The notes under the pieces are model-generated. The model was not told the DNA's origin. It ran no database searches and was given only the letters and a program-made list of their open reading frames with translations. A program made the translations under genes and the position numbers. Shown here one piece after another: positions 33,905 to 46,677 of a stretch of 64,000 nt of DNA; position 1 is the first letter of the stretch, and every line of letters begins with the position of its first letter. The stretch lies in contig NZ_QXGI01000003.1 in assembly GCF_003952025.1 (NCBI RefSeq), positions 62,001 through 126,000 on the forward strand, written 5' to 3'. The stretch comes from Bifidobacterium castoris (GTDB lineage: Bacteria; Actinomycetota; Actinomycetes; Actinomycetales; Bifidobacteriaceae).

Positions 33905-36034
33905 ATGGCACTGGACGTGCTTACCAACCTCAACCAGGTTCGTAACATCGGCATCATGGCGCACATCGATGCCGGTAAGACCACCACTACCGAGCGTATT
34001 CTGTACTACACCGGTAAGAACTACAAGATCGGCGAAACCCACGACGGCGCTTCGACGATGGACTTCATGGCCCAGGAGCAGGAGCGCGGCATCACCATCC
34101 AGTCCGCCGCGACGACCTGCTTCTGGAACCGCCAGACCCATGACACGGGCGAGAAGTTCCAGATCAACATCATCGATACGCCGGGCCACGTCGACTTCAC
34201 CGCCGAGGTGGAGCGTTCGCTGCGCGTCCTCGACGGCGCCGTCGCCGTCTTCGACGGCAAGGAGGGCGTCGAGCCGCAGTCCGAGACCGTGTGGCGTCAG
34301 GCCGACAAGTACGGCGTCCCGCGCATCTGCTTCATCAACAAGATGGACAAGCTCGGTGCCGACTTCTACTACTCGGTGGACACCATCAAGGAGAAGCTCG
34401 GCGCAACCCCGCTCGTCGTCCAGCTGCCGATCGGCGCCGAGAACGACTTCGTCGGCGTCGTCGACCTGATCCGCATGAAGGCCTACGTCTGGAACGACGT
34501 CAAGGACGACATGGGCGCGCACTACGACACCGTGGACATCCCGGACGACCTCAAGGACCGCGCCGAGCAGTACCGCGCCGAACTCCTCGACCAGGTCGCG
34601 GAGTCCGACGAGGAGCTCATCGAGAAGTACCTCGAGACCGGCGAGCTGAGCGAGGAGGAGATCCGCAAGGGCATCCGCACGCTCACGATCTCGCGTCAGG
34701 CCTACCCGGTCCTGTGCGGTTCCGCGTTCAAGGACAAGGGCGTGCAGCCGATGCTGGACGCCGTCGTCGACTACCTGCCGAGCCCGGAGGACGTCCCGTC
34801 CATCGTCGGCTTCGACCCGTCCGACGAGTCCATCGAGATCGACCGCAAGCCGACGCTCGACGATCCGTTCTCGGCGCTCGTCTTCAAGATCTCGACGCAC
34901 CCGTTCTACGGCAAGCTCGTCTTCGTGCGCGTCTACTCCGGCGCCGTCAAGCCGGGCGACAACGTGCTCGATTCGACGAAGGGCAAGAAGGAGCGCGTCG
35001 GCAAGATCTTCCAGATGCACGCCGACAAGGAGAACCCGGTCGACGCGGCCGAGGCGGGCAACATCTACACCTTCGTCGGTCTGAAGAACGTCACGACCGG
35101 CGACACGCTGTGCGATGAGAAGCACCCGATCTCGCTCGAGTCCATGACCTTCCCGGATCCGGTCATCGAGGTGGCCGTCGAGCCGAAGACGAAGGCCGAT
35201 CAGGAGAAGATGAGCCTCGCCCTCGCGAAGCTCTCCGACGAGGATCCGACCTTCCAGGTCAAGACCGACGAAGAGTCCGGCCAGACCCTCATCTCCGGCA
35301 TGGGCGAGCTCCAGCTCGACATCATCGTCGACCGCATGCGCCGCGAGTTCAAGGTCGAGTGCAACGTCGGCAAGCCGCAGGTCGCCTACCGCGAGACGAT
35401 CCGCAAGGCCGTCATGGGCCAGGAGTACACGCACAAGAAGCAGACCGGTGGTTCCGGCCAGTTCGCGAAGGTGCTCATGAACTTCGAGCCGCTCGACACC
35501 GAGAACGGCGAGGTCTACGAGTTCGCGAACGAGGTCACCGGCGGCCACATCACGAAGGAGTTCATCCCCTCGATCGATGCCGGCGTGCAGGAGGCCATGG
35601 AATCCGGCATCCTCGCGGGCTTCCCGGTCGTCGGCGTCAAGGCGACGATCGTCGACGGCCAGGTCCACGACGTCGATTCCTCGGAAATGGCGTTCAAGAT
35701 CGCGGGCTCGATGTGCTTCAAGGAAGCCGCCCCGAAGGCCAAGCCGGTCATCCTCGAGCCGATCATGGCCGTCGAGGTCCGCACCCCGGAGGAGTACATG
35801 GGCGACGTCATGGGCGACCTTAACTCCCGTCGTGGCGCCATCCAGTCGATGAACGACGCCACCGGCGTCAAGGTCATCGACGCGAAGGTCCCGCTGTCCG
35901 AGATGTTCGGCTACATCGGCGACCTGCGTTCCAAGACCCAGGGCCGTGCGATGTTCACGATGCAGATGGATTCCTACGCGGAGGTCCCGAAGGCCGTCGC
36001 GGACGAGATCATCAAGGCCCAGCGCGGCGAGTGA
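33905..36034 (+). CDS. fusA: Elongation factor G
   Basis: 709 residues from ATG 33905, with TAAGGAA upstream. The GTPase drives tRNA-mRNA translocation and, with ribosome recycling factor, splits ribosomes. G1 is [14 protein letters not shown]2 lies in [11 protein letters not shown]3 is DTPGHVDF and G4 is [10 protein letters not shown]; domain IV has GSGQFAKV. The single-copy str position and the length argue for EF-G proper and not a tetracycline-resistance relative. It is separated from tuf by 166 bp that hold a hairpin. Confidence 0.98.
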   Translation: MALDVLTNLNQVRNIGIMAHIDAGKTTTTERILYYTGKNYKIGETHDGASTMDFMAQEQERGITIQSAATTCFWNRQTHDTGEKFQINIIDTPGHVDFTAEVERSLRVLDGAVAVFDGKEGVEPQSETVWRQADKYGVPRICFINKMDKLGADFYYSVDTIKEKLGATPLVVQLPIGAENDFVGVVDLIRMKAYVWNDVKDDMGAHYDTVDIPDDLKDRAEQYRAELLDQVAESDEELIEKYLETGELSEEEIRKGIRTLTISRQAYPVLCGSAFKDKGVQPMLDAVVDYLPSPEDVPSIVGFDPSDESIEIDRKPTLDDPFSALVFKISTHPFYGKLVFVRVYSGAVKPGDNVLDSTKGKKERVGKIFQMHADKENPVDAAEAGNIYTFVGLKNVTTGDTLCDEKHPISLESMTFPDPVIEVAVEPKTKADQEKMSLALAKLSDEDPTFQVKTDEESGQTLISGMGELQLDIIVDRMRREFKVECNVGKPQVAYRETIRKAVMGQEYTHKKQTGGSGQFAKVLMNFEPLDTENGEVYEFANEVTGGHITKEFIPSIDAGVQEAMESGILAGFPVVGVKATIVDGQVHDVDSSEMAFKIAGSMCFKEAAPKAKPVILEPIMAVEVRTPEEYMGDVMGDLNSRRGAIQSMNDATGVKVIDAKVPLSEMFGYIGDLRSKTQGRAMFTMQMDSYAEVPKAVADEIIKAQRGE

Positions 36035-36064
36035 CACGCGCTGCCATTTGGCTTGAACCTGTCT

Positions 36065-36098
36065 CCAGTCAGCGCTAATATTCTGTAGCGCTGACTGG
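36065..36098 (+). promoter_or_regulatory. 13-bp hairpin between fusA and tuf
   Basis: CCAGTCAGCGCTA and its exact complement with loop ATATTCTG. No U-tract follows. It may be a processing site or a partial terminator; a weak promoter-like pair (TGGCGA, then TAAACT at about 36137-36142) follows, so tuf may also be transcribed on its own. Confidence 0.5.
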
Positions 36099-36200
36099 GT
36101 TCGGGCTCTACAAGTGGCGACAACCCAGAAACCCAGTAAACTGTAGCAAGTGCCTTGAGCGATCAAGGCTTACTACGAGAACGTCCAGGAGGACAAACAC

Positions 36201-37400
36201 ATGGCAAAGGAAAAGTACGAGCGTACTAAGCCGCACGTTAACATCGGTACGATCGGCCACGTCGATCACGGCAAGACGACCCTCACCGCAGCGATCTCCA
36301 AGGTCCTGCACGATGAGTTCCCGGATCTGAACCCGGAGTACGACTTCAACCAGATCGACGCCGCTCCGGAAGAGCAGCAGCGTGGTATCACCATCAACAT
36401 CGCCCACATCGAGTACCAGACCGAGAAGCGTCACTACGCTCACGTCGACTGCCCGGGCCACGCCGACTTCGTCAAGAACATGATCACCGGCGCCGCCCAG
36501 ATGGATGGCGCGATTCTCGTTGTGGCCGCCACCGACGGCCCGATGGCCCAGACCCGCGAGCACGTCCTGCTCGCCCGTCAGGTCGGCGTTCCGAAGATCC
36601 TCGTCGCGCTGAACAAGTGCGATATGGTCGATGACGAAGAGCTCATCGAGCTCGTCGAGGAAGAGGTCCGTGACCTCCTCGACGAGAACGGCTTCGATCG
36701 CGACTGCCCGGTCGTCCACACCTCCGCTTACGGCGCGCTGCACGACGACGCTCCGGATCACGAGAAGTGGGTCGAGACCGTCAAGGAACTGATGAACGAC
36801 GTCGACGACTACATCCCGACGCCGGTCCATGACCTCGACAAGCCGTTCCTGATGCCGATCGAGGATGTCTTCACGATCTCCGGTCGTGGCACCGTCGTCA
36901 CCGGTCGTGTCGAGCGTGGCCGCCTGCCGATCAACACCAACGTCGAGATCGTCGGCATCCGCCCGACCCAGACCACCACCGTCACCTCCATCGAGACCTT
37001 CCACAAGCAGATGGATGAGTGCGAGGCAGGCGACAACACCGGTCTGCTGCTGCGCGGCATCAACCGCACCGATGTCGAGCGTGGCCAGGTCGTGGCCGCC
37101 CCGGGTTCGGTCACCCCGCACACCAAGTTCGAAGGCGAAGTCTACGTCCTCACCAAGGACGAGGGCGGCCGCCACTCGCCGTTCTTCTCGAACTACCGTC
37201 CGCAGTTCTACTTCCGCACGACGGACGTCACCGGCGTCATCACGCTGCCGGAAGGCGTCGAGATGGTTCAGCCTGGCGATCACGCGACCTTCACGGTCGA
37301 GCTCATCCAGCCGATCGCCATGGAAGAGGGCCTCACCTTCGCAGTGCGCGAAGGCGGCCACACCGTCGGCTCGGGCCGTGTCACCAAGATCCTCGCCTGA
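36201..37400 (+). CDS. tuf: Elongation factor Tu
   Basis: 399 residues from ATG 36201, with CAGGAGGAC upstream. It delivers aminoacyl-tRNA to the ribosome. G1 is [12 protein letters not shown]3 DCPGHADF and G4 NKCDMVDD; domain II has [13 protein letters not shown] and domain III ends [11 protein letters not shown]. Codon choice is strongly biased, as expected for an abundant protein. It is the last gene of the str operon and is closed by a strong terminator at 37441-37472. Confidence 0.98.
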   Translation: MAKEKYERTKPHVNIGTIGHVDHGKTTLTAAISKVLHDEFPDLNPEYDFNQIDAAPEEQQRGITINIAHIEYQTEKRHYAHVDCPGHADFVKNMITGAAQMDGAILVVAATDGPMAQTREHVLLARQVGVPKILVALNKCDMVDDEELIELVEEEVRDLLDENGFDRDCPVVHTSAYGALHDDAPDHEKWVETVKELMNDVDDYIPTPVHDLDKPFLMPIEDVFTISGRGTVVTGRVERGRLPINTNVEIVGIRPTQTTTVTSIETFHKQMDECEAGDNTGLLLRGINRTDVERGQVVAAPGSVTPHTKFEGEVYVLTKDEGGRHSPFFSNYRPQFYFRTTDVTGVITLPEGVEMVQPGDHATFTVELIQPIAMEEGLTFAVREGGHTVGSGRVTKILA

Positions 37401-37440
37401 TTCGATGCGATGATCTGACGCGGTAGTACGCGACTGATCG

Positions 37441-37472
37441 CAAGCCCCCACCTGGTTTCAGGTGGGGGCTTG
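37441..37472 (+). terminator. Terminator after tuf
   Basis: CAAGCCCCCACCTG and its complement form a 14-bp stem with loop GTTT; the plus-strand tail is short (TGCTTC). Confidence 0.85.
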
Positions 37473-37511
37473 CTTCATATCGGCGGATTTATGCGCGGAT
37501 TGGTGGATACG

Positions 37512-37538
37512 AAAAACAGCCGCCCGTCGGGGCGGCTG
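37512..37538 (-). terminator. Terminator after the Pr6Pr-like gene
   Basis: On the minus strand CAGCCGCCC-CGAC-GGGCGGCTG is followed by TTTTT (37516-37512). It lies directly beyond the stop at 37555. Confidence 0.85.
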
Positions 37539-37554
37539 CGTTCTCGCGTGCGGA

Positions 37555-38244
37555 TCAGTCGGCCTCGGACGTGGCGGCGCGCGCCGATGCGGGGGAGCCG
37601 TCGGAGGCAGGCAGCACGTGGTCGAGCGCGGCCATCAGCGCGCCGAAGACGACGAAGGCGACGAGCAGCACGCCGATCCAGCGCAGGACGCCGCCGACGC
37701 CGAGCTGCGCGGCATCAAGGAAGAAATAGGGGTAGAGCAGCGGCGTGTCGGGATCGAAATGGCACAGCCATGCGCGGATATAGACGAAGCCGACGTAACA
37801 CAGCGGGAAGATCGTCGCGGTGAGCGGATAGGTCCAGCGCGCGCGGCGGTGCTCGTAGCACAGCAGCCAGTCGAAAGTGAACAGCAGCGGCAGCGCGACG
37901 TGGAAGAGCAGGCTCGTCACCTGGAAGTTCTGCGCCGGATCGCGGTCGGGCCGTCCGGCGAGCAGCAGGTTGAAGACGAAGAACGTGAGCAGGATCGCGA
38001 TGACGCTGACGAACTTGAGCTGCGGGGCGAAGGTTACCGGGCCGTCATCGCGGCGGCGCGCGGTCTGGACGAGTTCGCACAGCATGACGCCGATGCACAG
38101 GTAGTTCGACAGGTTCGTGAAGTAGACGAAGAAGTCGGGGTCGAACTCGGCGTCGTACAGCCCGAGGCTGCCGAGGACGCCGACGAGGCCGAAGGCGACG
38201 TAGAAGGTCTGGATGATGAGCTGCGCGGTTCTGCTGCGTACCAT
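37555..38244 (-). CDS. Pr6Pr family membrane protein
   Basis: 229 residues from ATG 38244. Six or so hydrophobic helices run from residue 8 to 205. The signature FFVYFTNLSNYLCIG and YPYFFLDAAQLG match the Pr6Pr (FAR-17a/AIG1-like) family of six-helix proteins of unknown role in actinobacteria. The tail is Ser/Ala-rich and probably cytoplasmic. It stands alone, convergent with tuf, with its own terminator. Confidence 0.8.
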   Translation of the reverse strand: MVRSRTAQLIIQTFYVAFGLVGVLGSLGLYDAEFDPDFFVYFTNLSNYLCIGVMLCELVQTARRRDDGPVTFAPQLKFVSVIAILLTFFVFNLLLAGRPDRDPAQNFQVTSLLFHVALPLLFTFDWLLCYEHRRARWTYPLTATIFPLCYVGFVYIRAWLCHFDPDTPLLYPYFFLDAAQLGVGGVLRWIGVLLVAFVVFGALMAALDHVLPASDGSPASARAATSEAD

Positions 38245-38410
38245 GGGATGGGATGCTCCTTGGATGGGCGCCGGATGGGCGCTGAGGGGATGATGGGCCG
38301 CCCGTGCACGGAAGATGCGCGGTCACGACCGGTCCAATCTACGGCAGTCGGCGTGCACGCGCGTTGTGCGACTCGCGCCAAGCGCGCGGCGCGAATTTGT
38401 GGGGAAGCAC

Positions 38411-38455
38411 AAAAAACAGCCGTCCGCGATCCCCCGGGGGAAGCGCGGACGGCCG
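38411..38455 (-). terminator. Terminator after the gene at 38474-39025
   Basis: On the minus strand a GC-rich stem (CGGCCGTCCGCG against CGCGGACGGCTG, one G-U-type mismatch) ends in TTTTTT. Confidence 0.85.
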
Positions 38456-38473
38456 TTGTGGCCGCCATGCGGA

Positions 38474-39025
38474 TCAACGGAACGTGACCGTGTGCAGGCC
38501 ATCCTTGTGCAGGTCGACCACCTTGAGCGACTCGACGTTGCCGTTGGCGTCGAGGGAGACGACGACCGGGTTCATCGCCTTGATCGCCGCGTCGGAGAAC
38601 TCGGTGTGGCCCGACGGCGACGACTTGAGCAGGATCATCGGCAGGTCGTCGCGCAGCGTGTCCTCGGCGTCCGAGCGCGCGTCGTTGATGAGGAGGACCT
38701 GGCCGTCCTCCTGACCGGCGAAGTCCATCAGCAGACGGACGATGTCGCCGCGGCGCATGTCCGGCACCGCGACGACCGTGTCGCCGTGCTCGCGGATCTC
38801 GCGGTGGATCGCATCGACGCCCCTGAAATCGGCGTCGATGACGTCCGCGGACGGCGGCACGGTCGGCAGGACGTGTTTTTCGTCGATGACGGCGAGCTTG
38901 CGCATGTCGGCGACGGCGTCGACGAGGGACTGGAACGTCGTCACCTTGTCGGCGAGCGGCGCGTCTCCGACGATGATGACGGAGCGGCCGTCGAGCAGCG
39001 CGTCGTTGACGAGTGGATCGATCAT
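38474..39025 (-). CDS. Hypothetical protein next to efp
   Basis: 183 residues from ATG 39025, with AAGGAGGCATCC upstream; the frame continues open to 40195 but only as a shadow of efp and nusB. Soluble and acidic, without signal or membrane helix. Alternating beta-alpha pattern: GRSVIIVGDAPLADKV, KLAVIDEKHVLPT, DTVVAVPDMRRGDIVRLLM, GQVLLINDARSDAED, ending in a short beta region (NGNVESLKVVDLHKDGLH). This suggests a Rossmann-like fold, but no known motif is present. It is divergent from efp across 174 bp. Confidence 0.75.
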   Translation of the reverse strand: MIDPLVNDALLDGRSVIIVGDAPLADKVTTFQSLVDAVADMRKLAVIDEKHVLPTVPPSADVIDADFRGVDAIHREIREHGDTVVAVPDMRRGDIVRLLMDFAGQEDGQVLLINDARSDAEDTLRDDLPMILLKSSPSGHTEFSDAAIKAMNPVVVSLDANGNVESLKVVDLHKDGLHTVTFR

Positions 39026-39199
39026 GGATGCCTCCTTGACGTAGTGTCTGCTCACAGGTATAGTCCGTCCCGGACGCGCCCCGCCGCCGTTGCGGTCGAT
39101 GGCGTAACCGCTGGCGCGGCGGCGTGTATAGAGGTACTGGCATAATATGCAAGGCTCTTTGTATAGCTGTACGACACGTCGAATGAATAGGTGAGTAAT

Positions 39200-39763
39200 T
39201 TGGCACAGACTACCAACGACATCAAGAACGGATCCATCCTCAACCTGGACGGCCAGCTGTGGCAGGTCATCAAGTTCCAGCACGTCAAGCCGGGCAAGGG
39301 CCCCGCCTTCGTGCGCACGACGATCAAGAACGTCCTGTCGGGCAAGATCGTCGACAAGACCTTCAACGCGGGCATGAAGATGGAGTTCGAGACCGTCGAC
39401 AACCGCACGCTGCAGTACTCCTACGACGACGGCGACAACTTCGTCTTCATGGACATGACCTCCTACGACCAGATCATGATCCCGAAGGCACTCGTCGGCG
39501 ACAAGGCGAAGTACCTGCTCGAGGGCACCGACTGCATCGTCTCCTTCCATGACGGCCAGCCGCTGTCCGTGGAGCTGCCGGCCTCCGTCGTCCTGACCAT
39601 CACCCACACCGAGCCGGGCCTGCAGGGCAACCGTTCGAACGCCGGCACGAAGCCGGCCACGGTCGAGACCGGCGCCGAGATCCAGGTGCCGCTGTTCATC
39701 GGCGAGGGCGAGAAGGTCAAGGTCAGCACCGAGGACGGCTCCTATCTGGGCCGCGAGAACTGA
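39200..39763 (+). CDS. efp: Elongation factor P
   Basis: 187 residues from a TTG at 39200 ([11 protein letters not shown]), with AGGTGAG just upstream; the GTG at 39191 lies within that ribosome site. EF-P relieves ribosome stalling at polyproline. Domain I has [13 protein letters not shown] with the tip lysine at residue 33, and the family signature in domain III ([19 protein letters not shown]) is complete. A CATAAT at about 39142 may be its -10. nusB follows after 33 bp. Confidence 0.97.
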   Translation: MAQTTNDIKNGSILNLDGQLWQVIKFQHVKPGKGPAFVRTTIKNVLSGKIVDKTFNAGMKMEFETVDNRTLQYSYDDGDNFVFMDMTSYDQIMIPKALVGDKAKYLLEGTDCIVSFHDGQPLSVELPASVVLTITHTEPGLQGNRSNAGTKPATVETGAEIQVPLFIGEGEKVKVSTEDGSYLGREN

Positions 39764-39796
39764 TCCAGACCGGGCAAGTAAAGGACCATCAGCTCC

Positions 39797-40234
39797 ATGG
39801 CACGTTCCACCGCTCGCAAGAGGGCTCTGAACACGTTGTATGAAGCGGACGAGAAGGGACAGGACATCCTGTCCCTTCTTGATGAGCGCATCGCCGAACC
39901 GGGCGCGCAGACACCGCTTCCCGACTACGCCGTCGAAATCGTGCGCGGCGTCGCCGACCACCGCCGTGACATCGACCGCATGCTCAACGACCATTCCACC
40001 AGCTGGAAGGTGCGCCGCATGCACGTCATCGACCGTAATATCCTTCGTATTGCGACATGGGAGATCGTCTACAACGACGAGGTACCCGACAAAGTGGCCA
40101 TCGACGAAGCGATCAACCTCGCCAAGACCTTGTGCGACGACGACGCGCCGTCCTTCATCCACGGCCTGCTCAGCGCGATAAGCGCCTCCGGGCATCCCGA
40201 CGGCGAGGACGGGCGATCGGACCAGGCCGAATAA
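39797..40234 (+). CDS. nusB: Transcription antitermination protein NusB
   Basis: 145 residues from ATG 39797. All-helical RNA-binding factor that joins NusE(S10) on boxA during rRNA transcription. The start ARSTARKRALNTLYEADEKG, the middle LPDYAVEIVRGVADHRRDID and the ending NEAINLAKTL-type segment (VAIDEAINLAKTLCDDDAPS, FIHGLLSAI) are diagnostic. The efp-nusB order is common in bacteria. carA starts about 80 bp later. Confidence 0.95.
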   Translation: MARSTARKRALNTLYEADEKGQDILSLLDERIAEPGAQTPLPDYAVEIVRGVADHRRDIDRMLNDHSTSWKVRRMHVIDRNILRIATWEIVYNDEVPDKVAIDEAINLAKTLCDDDAPSFIHGLLSAISASGHPDGEDGRSDQAE

Positions 40235-40315
40235 GCCGACGCGTTTGGCCGGGTCGCGAGTCTCAACCGGCCGCTATCCATCGTTTTTCGACAACCTTGA
40301 TGAATGGGGGTTTTG

Positions 40316-41537
40316 GTGAACCAGATCGACTCGGCATCCACTTTCACCGCCGACGACGCCGTCCTCGTGCTCGAGGACGGGCAGGTCTATGTAGGCGAAC
40401 CTTACGGCGCGCGCGGCGAGACACGCGGCGAGATCGTCTTCTCCACCGCGATGACCGGCTATCAGGAGACGCTCACCGATCCAAGCTACGACCGTCAGAT
40501 CGTCGTGCAGACGTTCCCGCATATCGGGGACACCGGCGTCAACGCCGAGGACCCGGAGTCCCCGCGCATCTGGGTCGCCGGCTACGTCGTGCGCGATCCC
40601 AGTCCGACAGTGAGCAACTGGCGCGCCGACGGCACACTCGACGATGCGCTCGACGCCGACGGCATCGTCGGCATCAGCCACATCGACACCCGCAGGCTCG
40701 TGCGTCATCTGCGCGACGCGGGCGTCATGCGCGCCGGCATCTTCTCCGGCGACGCGCTCGTCGGCGCCGACGGAGAAGCGCGCACGATCGAGTCGCTGCT
40801 CGCCGACGTGCGCGCCACGCCGCAGATGAAGGGCATGAGCCTGTACGACGAGGTGAGCACCGACGAGGCCTACGTCATCGAACCGGCCGGCGCGTTCGAA
40901 GGGCATGAGCCCGTCGCGACCGTCGCCGCGATCGACCTGGGCATCAAGGCGATGACGCCGCGCCGCATGGCCGAACGCGGCTGCCGCGTGCATGTGCTGC
41001 CCTCGACGACGACCTTCGAGCAGATCGAGGCGCTCGGCCCCGACGGCGTCTTCTTCTCCAACGGCCCGGGCGACCCGGAGCAGGCCGGCGACATGGTCGC
41101 GCTACTGCGCCGCGTGCTCGACGCCGGCTACCCGTTCTTCGGCATCTGCTTCGGCAACCAGCTGCTCGGCCGCGCGCTCGGCTTCGGCACCTACAAGCTC
41201 AAGTTCGGCCACCGCGGCGTCAACCAGCCGGTCAAGGACCTGACGACCGGCAAGGTCGAGGTGACCGCGCACAACCACGGCTTCGCCGTCGACGCCCCGA
41301 TCGGCGAGACCGTCGACGCCCCGTACGGCGACGGCCGCTACGGCAAGGTCTTCGTCAGCCACGTCGACCTCAACGACGACGTCGTCGAAGGCCTGCAGTG
41401 CGTCGACATCCCCGCCTTCTCCGTCCAGTACCATCCCGAGGCCGCCGCCGGCCCGCACGACGCCGCCTATCTGTTCGACCGCTTCGTCGCGATGATGAAC
41501 GACGCCAACGCCAAGAATGTCAAGGAGGAATCCACGA

Positions 41538-41551
<14 letters not shown>
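40316..41551 (+). CDS. carA: Carbamoyl-phosphate synthase small subunit
   Basis: 411 residues from GTG 40316, preceded by GGGGG at 5-base spacing; an ATG at 40304 without such a site would add four residues. It supplies ammonia from glutamine to CarB. N-terminal domain: [48 protein letters not shown]. The C-terminal glutaminase has the nucleophile in [14 protein letters not shown] (Cys about 279) and His in [13 protein letters not shown]. The carB start lies inside its end, 14 bp before the stop, so the two are coupled. Confidence 0.96.
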
Positions 41552-44930
<3,379 letters not shown>

Positions 44931-44961
44931 CCGACCTTCACACAAGGGGAGGAGCAGCATC

Positions 44962-45867
44962 ATGACCGACCCCGGCACGCAGGAGCAGCTCGCGTTGCGA
45001 TCCGATTTCGGGTTGCGGCTGAGCAATTCGATGAAGCAGTACGGCCCGCTGTGCGTGGGCATCGACCCGCATCGCAGGCTCCTCGCGGACTGGGGGTACG
45101 ACATCGACGCGCAGGGCGCCGAGCTCTACGCGATGCGCATGCTGCAGGCGGCCAACGGACGCGCGGCCGCCGTCAAATTCCAGACCTCGATGTTCGAGCG
45201 CTACGGCTCACGCGGCTACGCGGCGCTCGAACGCGTCCTCTTCGCCGCGCGGCAGATGGACATCATCACGATCGTCGACTGCCTGCACGGCGGCCTGTCG
45301 ACGACGATCTCGGCGATCGCCGACGCCTACTTCAAGCCGAACGCGCCGATGCTCGCCGACGCGATCACGCTGCTGCCGTACTACGGCGCACGCTCGCTCG
45401 GCGGCGTCATCGAGGACGCGCTCAACAACGGACGAGGCGTGTTCATCGCGTCGCTCACGTCGAACCCGGAAGGCGCAAGCCTGCAGACGGCGATCCGCCA
45501 GACCGGCGAGTACAAGGGCAAGACGGTCGCCTACGGCATCGCCAACACCGCGCAGAAATACAATGTGGAGGTGCCCGGCCTCGGCTCGGTCGGGCTGATC
45601 ATCGGCGCGACTATCGGCCAGTGGCTGCAGGAGAGCGGCGTGGCGCCGTCGAGCTTCACCGGTCCGATCCTCTCGCCCGGCTACGGCTGGCAGGGCGCCG
45701 AGGCGCACGACCTCAAGACCGTGTTCCGCGGCACCCACGGCAACGTCCTCGTCACCGTCTCCCGTGCGATCGCCGAGCACGGACCGAACATCCAGTCGCT
45801 CATTCAGGCCACCGAAAGCATCGCGCTCGACGTGCGCCTCGCGCTGATGGAGGAGACGCTCGACTGA
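44962..45867 (+). CDS. pyrF: Orotidine 5'-phosphate decarboxylase (type 2)
   Basis: 301 residues from ATG 44962, with GGGGAGGAG upstream. It decarboxylates OMP to UMP, the last step of UMP synthesis. LCVGIDPHRRLLADWG, AAVKFQTSMFERYGSRGYAA with the catalytic-type Lys, TIVDCLHGGLSTTISAIADA and ILSPGYGWQGA identify the longer actinobacterial type 2 form, which is about 60 residues longer than the E. coli enzyme. It follows carB in the same run of genes. Confidence 0.94.
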   Translation: MTDPGTQEQLALRSDFGLRLSNSMKQYGPLCVGIDPHRRLLADWGYDIDAQGAELYAMRMLQAANGRAAAVKFQTSMFERYGSRGYAALERVLFAARQMDIITIVDCLHGGLSTTISAIADAYFKPNAPMLADAITLLPYYGARSLGGVIEDALNNGRGVFIASLTSNPEGASLQTAIRQTGEYKGKTVAYGIANTAQKYNVEVPGLGSVGLIIGATIGQWLQESGVAPSSFTGPILSPGYGWQGAEAHDLKTVFRGTHGNVLVTVSRAIAEHGPNIQSLIQATESIALDVRLALMEETLD

Positions 45868-45951
45868 GCGCGCCGGGCGATCGGCGCGGCATGCATACCA
45901 GACCAACGGACGCGGCGGCGTCACCGCCGCATGACATACGGGAGGCGGAAC

Positions 45952-46593
45952 GTGGCACATTCTCAACAGCAGCCGGCGCAGGCCGTCGTCGACGCGGCGG
46001 CACCGGATGGCAAGGGCGGCAGGCTTGTCGTGCTCACCGGGCCGACGGCGGTCGGCAAGGGCACCGTCGAGGCGGCGATGCTCGACAAGCACCCCGAGGT
46101 GTGGGTGTCGGTGTCGGCGACGACGCGCGCGCCGCGCCCGGGAGAACGCGACGGCGTCGACTACTGGTTCATGGACGACGGCGAGTTCGTCGCCAAGGAG
46201 GCCGCCGGCGAGTTCCTCGAGACGGCCGTCGTGCACGGCATGGCGCACTACGGTACACCGCTCGAGCCGGTGCGCGAGCATCTCGCCGCGAACACGCCGA
46301 CGCTGCTCGAGATCGATCTGCAGGGCGCGCGCCGCGTCAAGGAACGAGCCAAGGAGCTCGGCCTTGAGATCGTCACCGTGTTCATCGCCCCGCCGAACTT
46401 CGACGAACTCAAGCGGCGGCTCGCCGGACGCGGCACCGAAACGCCCGAGCAGCAGGCGAAGCGGCTCGAGACGGCGAAGGTCGAACTGGCGGCCGAACCG
46501 GAGTTCGACGTGACGATCGTCAATCGTGAGGTCGAGCGCACCGCCGACGACCTGTGGAGGATCATCGCCGACGAATACGGCATCGCCGAATAG
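45952..46593 (+). CDS. gmk: Guanylate kinase
   Basis: 213 residues from GTG 45952, with GGGAGG upstream; an ATG at 45931 has none. It phosphorylates GMP to GDP. After a 30-residue extension comes the P-loop LTGPTAVGKGTVEAAM, then VSATTRAPRPGERDGVDYWF (GMP-binding), TLLEIDLQGARRVKE, and GRGTETPEQQAKRLETAKVE in the lid. The length is normal for actinobacteria. It closes the efp-to-gmk run, with a terminator at 46609-46649. Confidence 0.95.
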   Translation: MAHSQQQPAQAVVDAAAPDGKGGRLVVLTGPTAVGKGTVEAAMLDKHPEVWVSVSATTRAPRPGERDGVDYWFMDDGEFVAKEAAGEFLETAVVHGMAHYGTPLEPVREHLAANTPTLLEIDLQGARRVKERAKELGLEIVTVFIAPPNFDELKRRLAGRGTETPEQQAKRLETAKVELAAEPEFDVTIVNREVERTADDLWRIIADEYGIAE

Positions 46594-46608
46594 GCGGCCT
46601 GTCAGACA

Positions 46609-46649
46609 CGAAAGCCCCCCACCGACAGCAATGCCGGTGGGGGCTTTCG
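46609..46649. terminator. Terminator between gmk and ilvD
   Basis: CGAAAGCCCCC...ACCG pairs with CGGTGGGGGCTTTCG (one bulged C), loop about 9 bases. It lies between convergent genes and can serve both. Confidence 0.8.
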
Positions 46650-46677
46650 TGTGCGCCGTCGCCGGGTGCCGGCCCGG

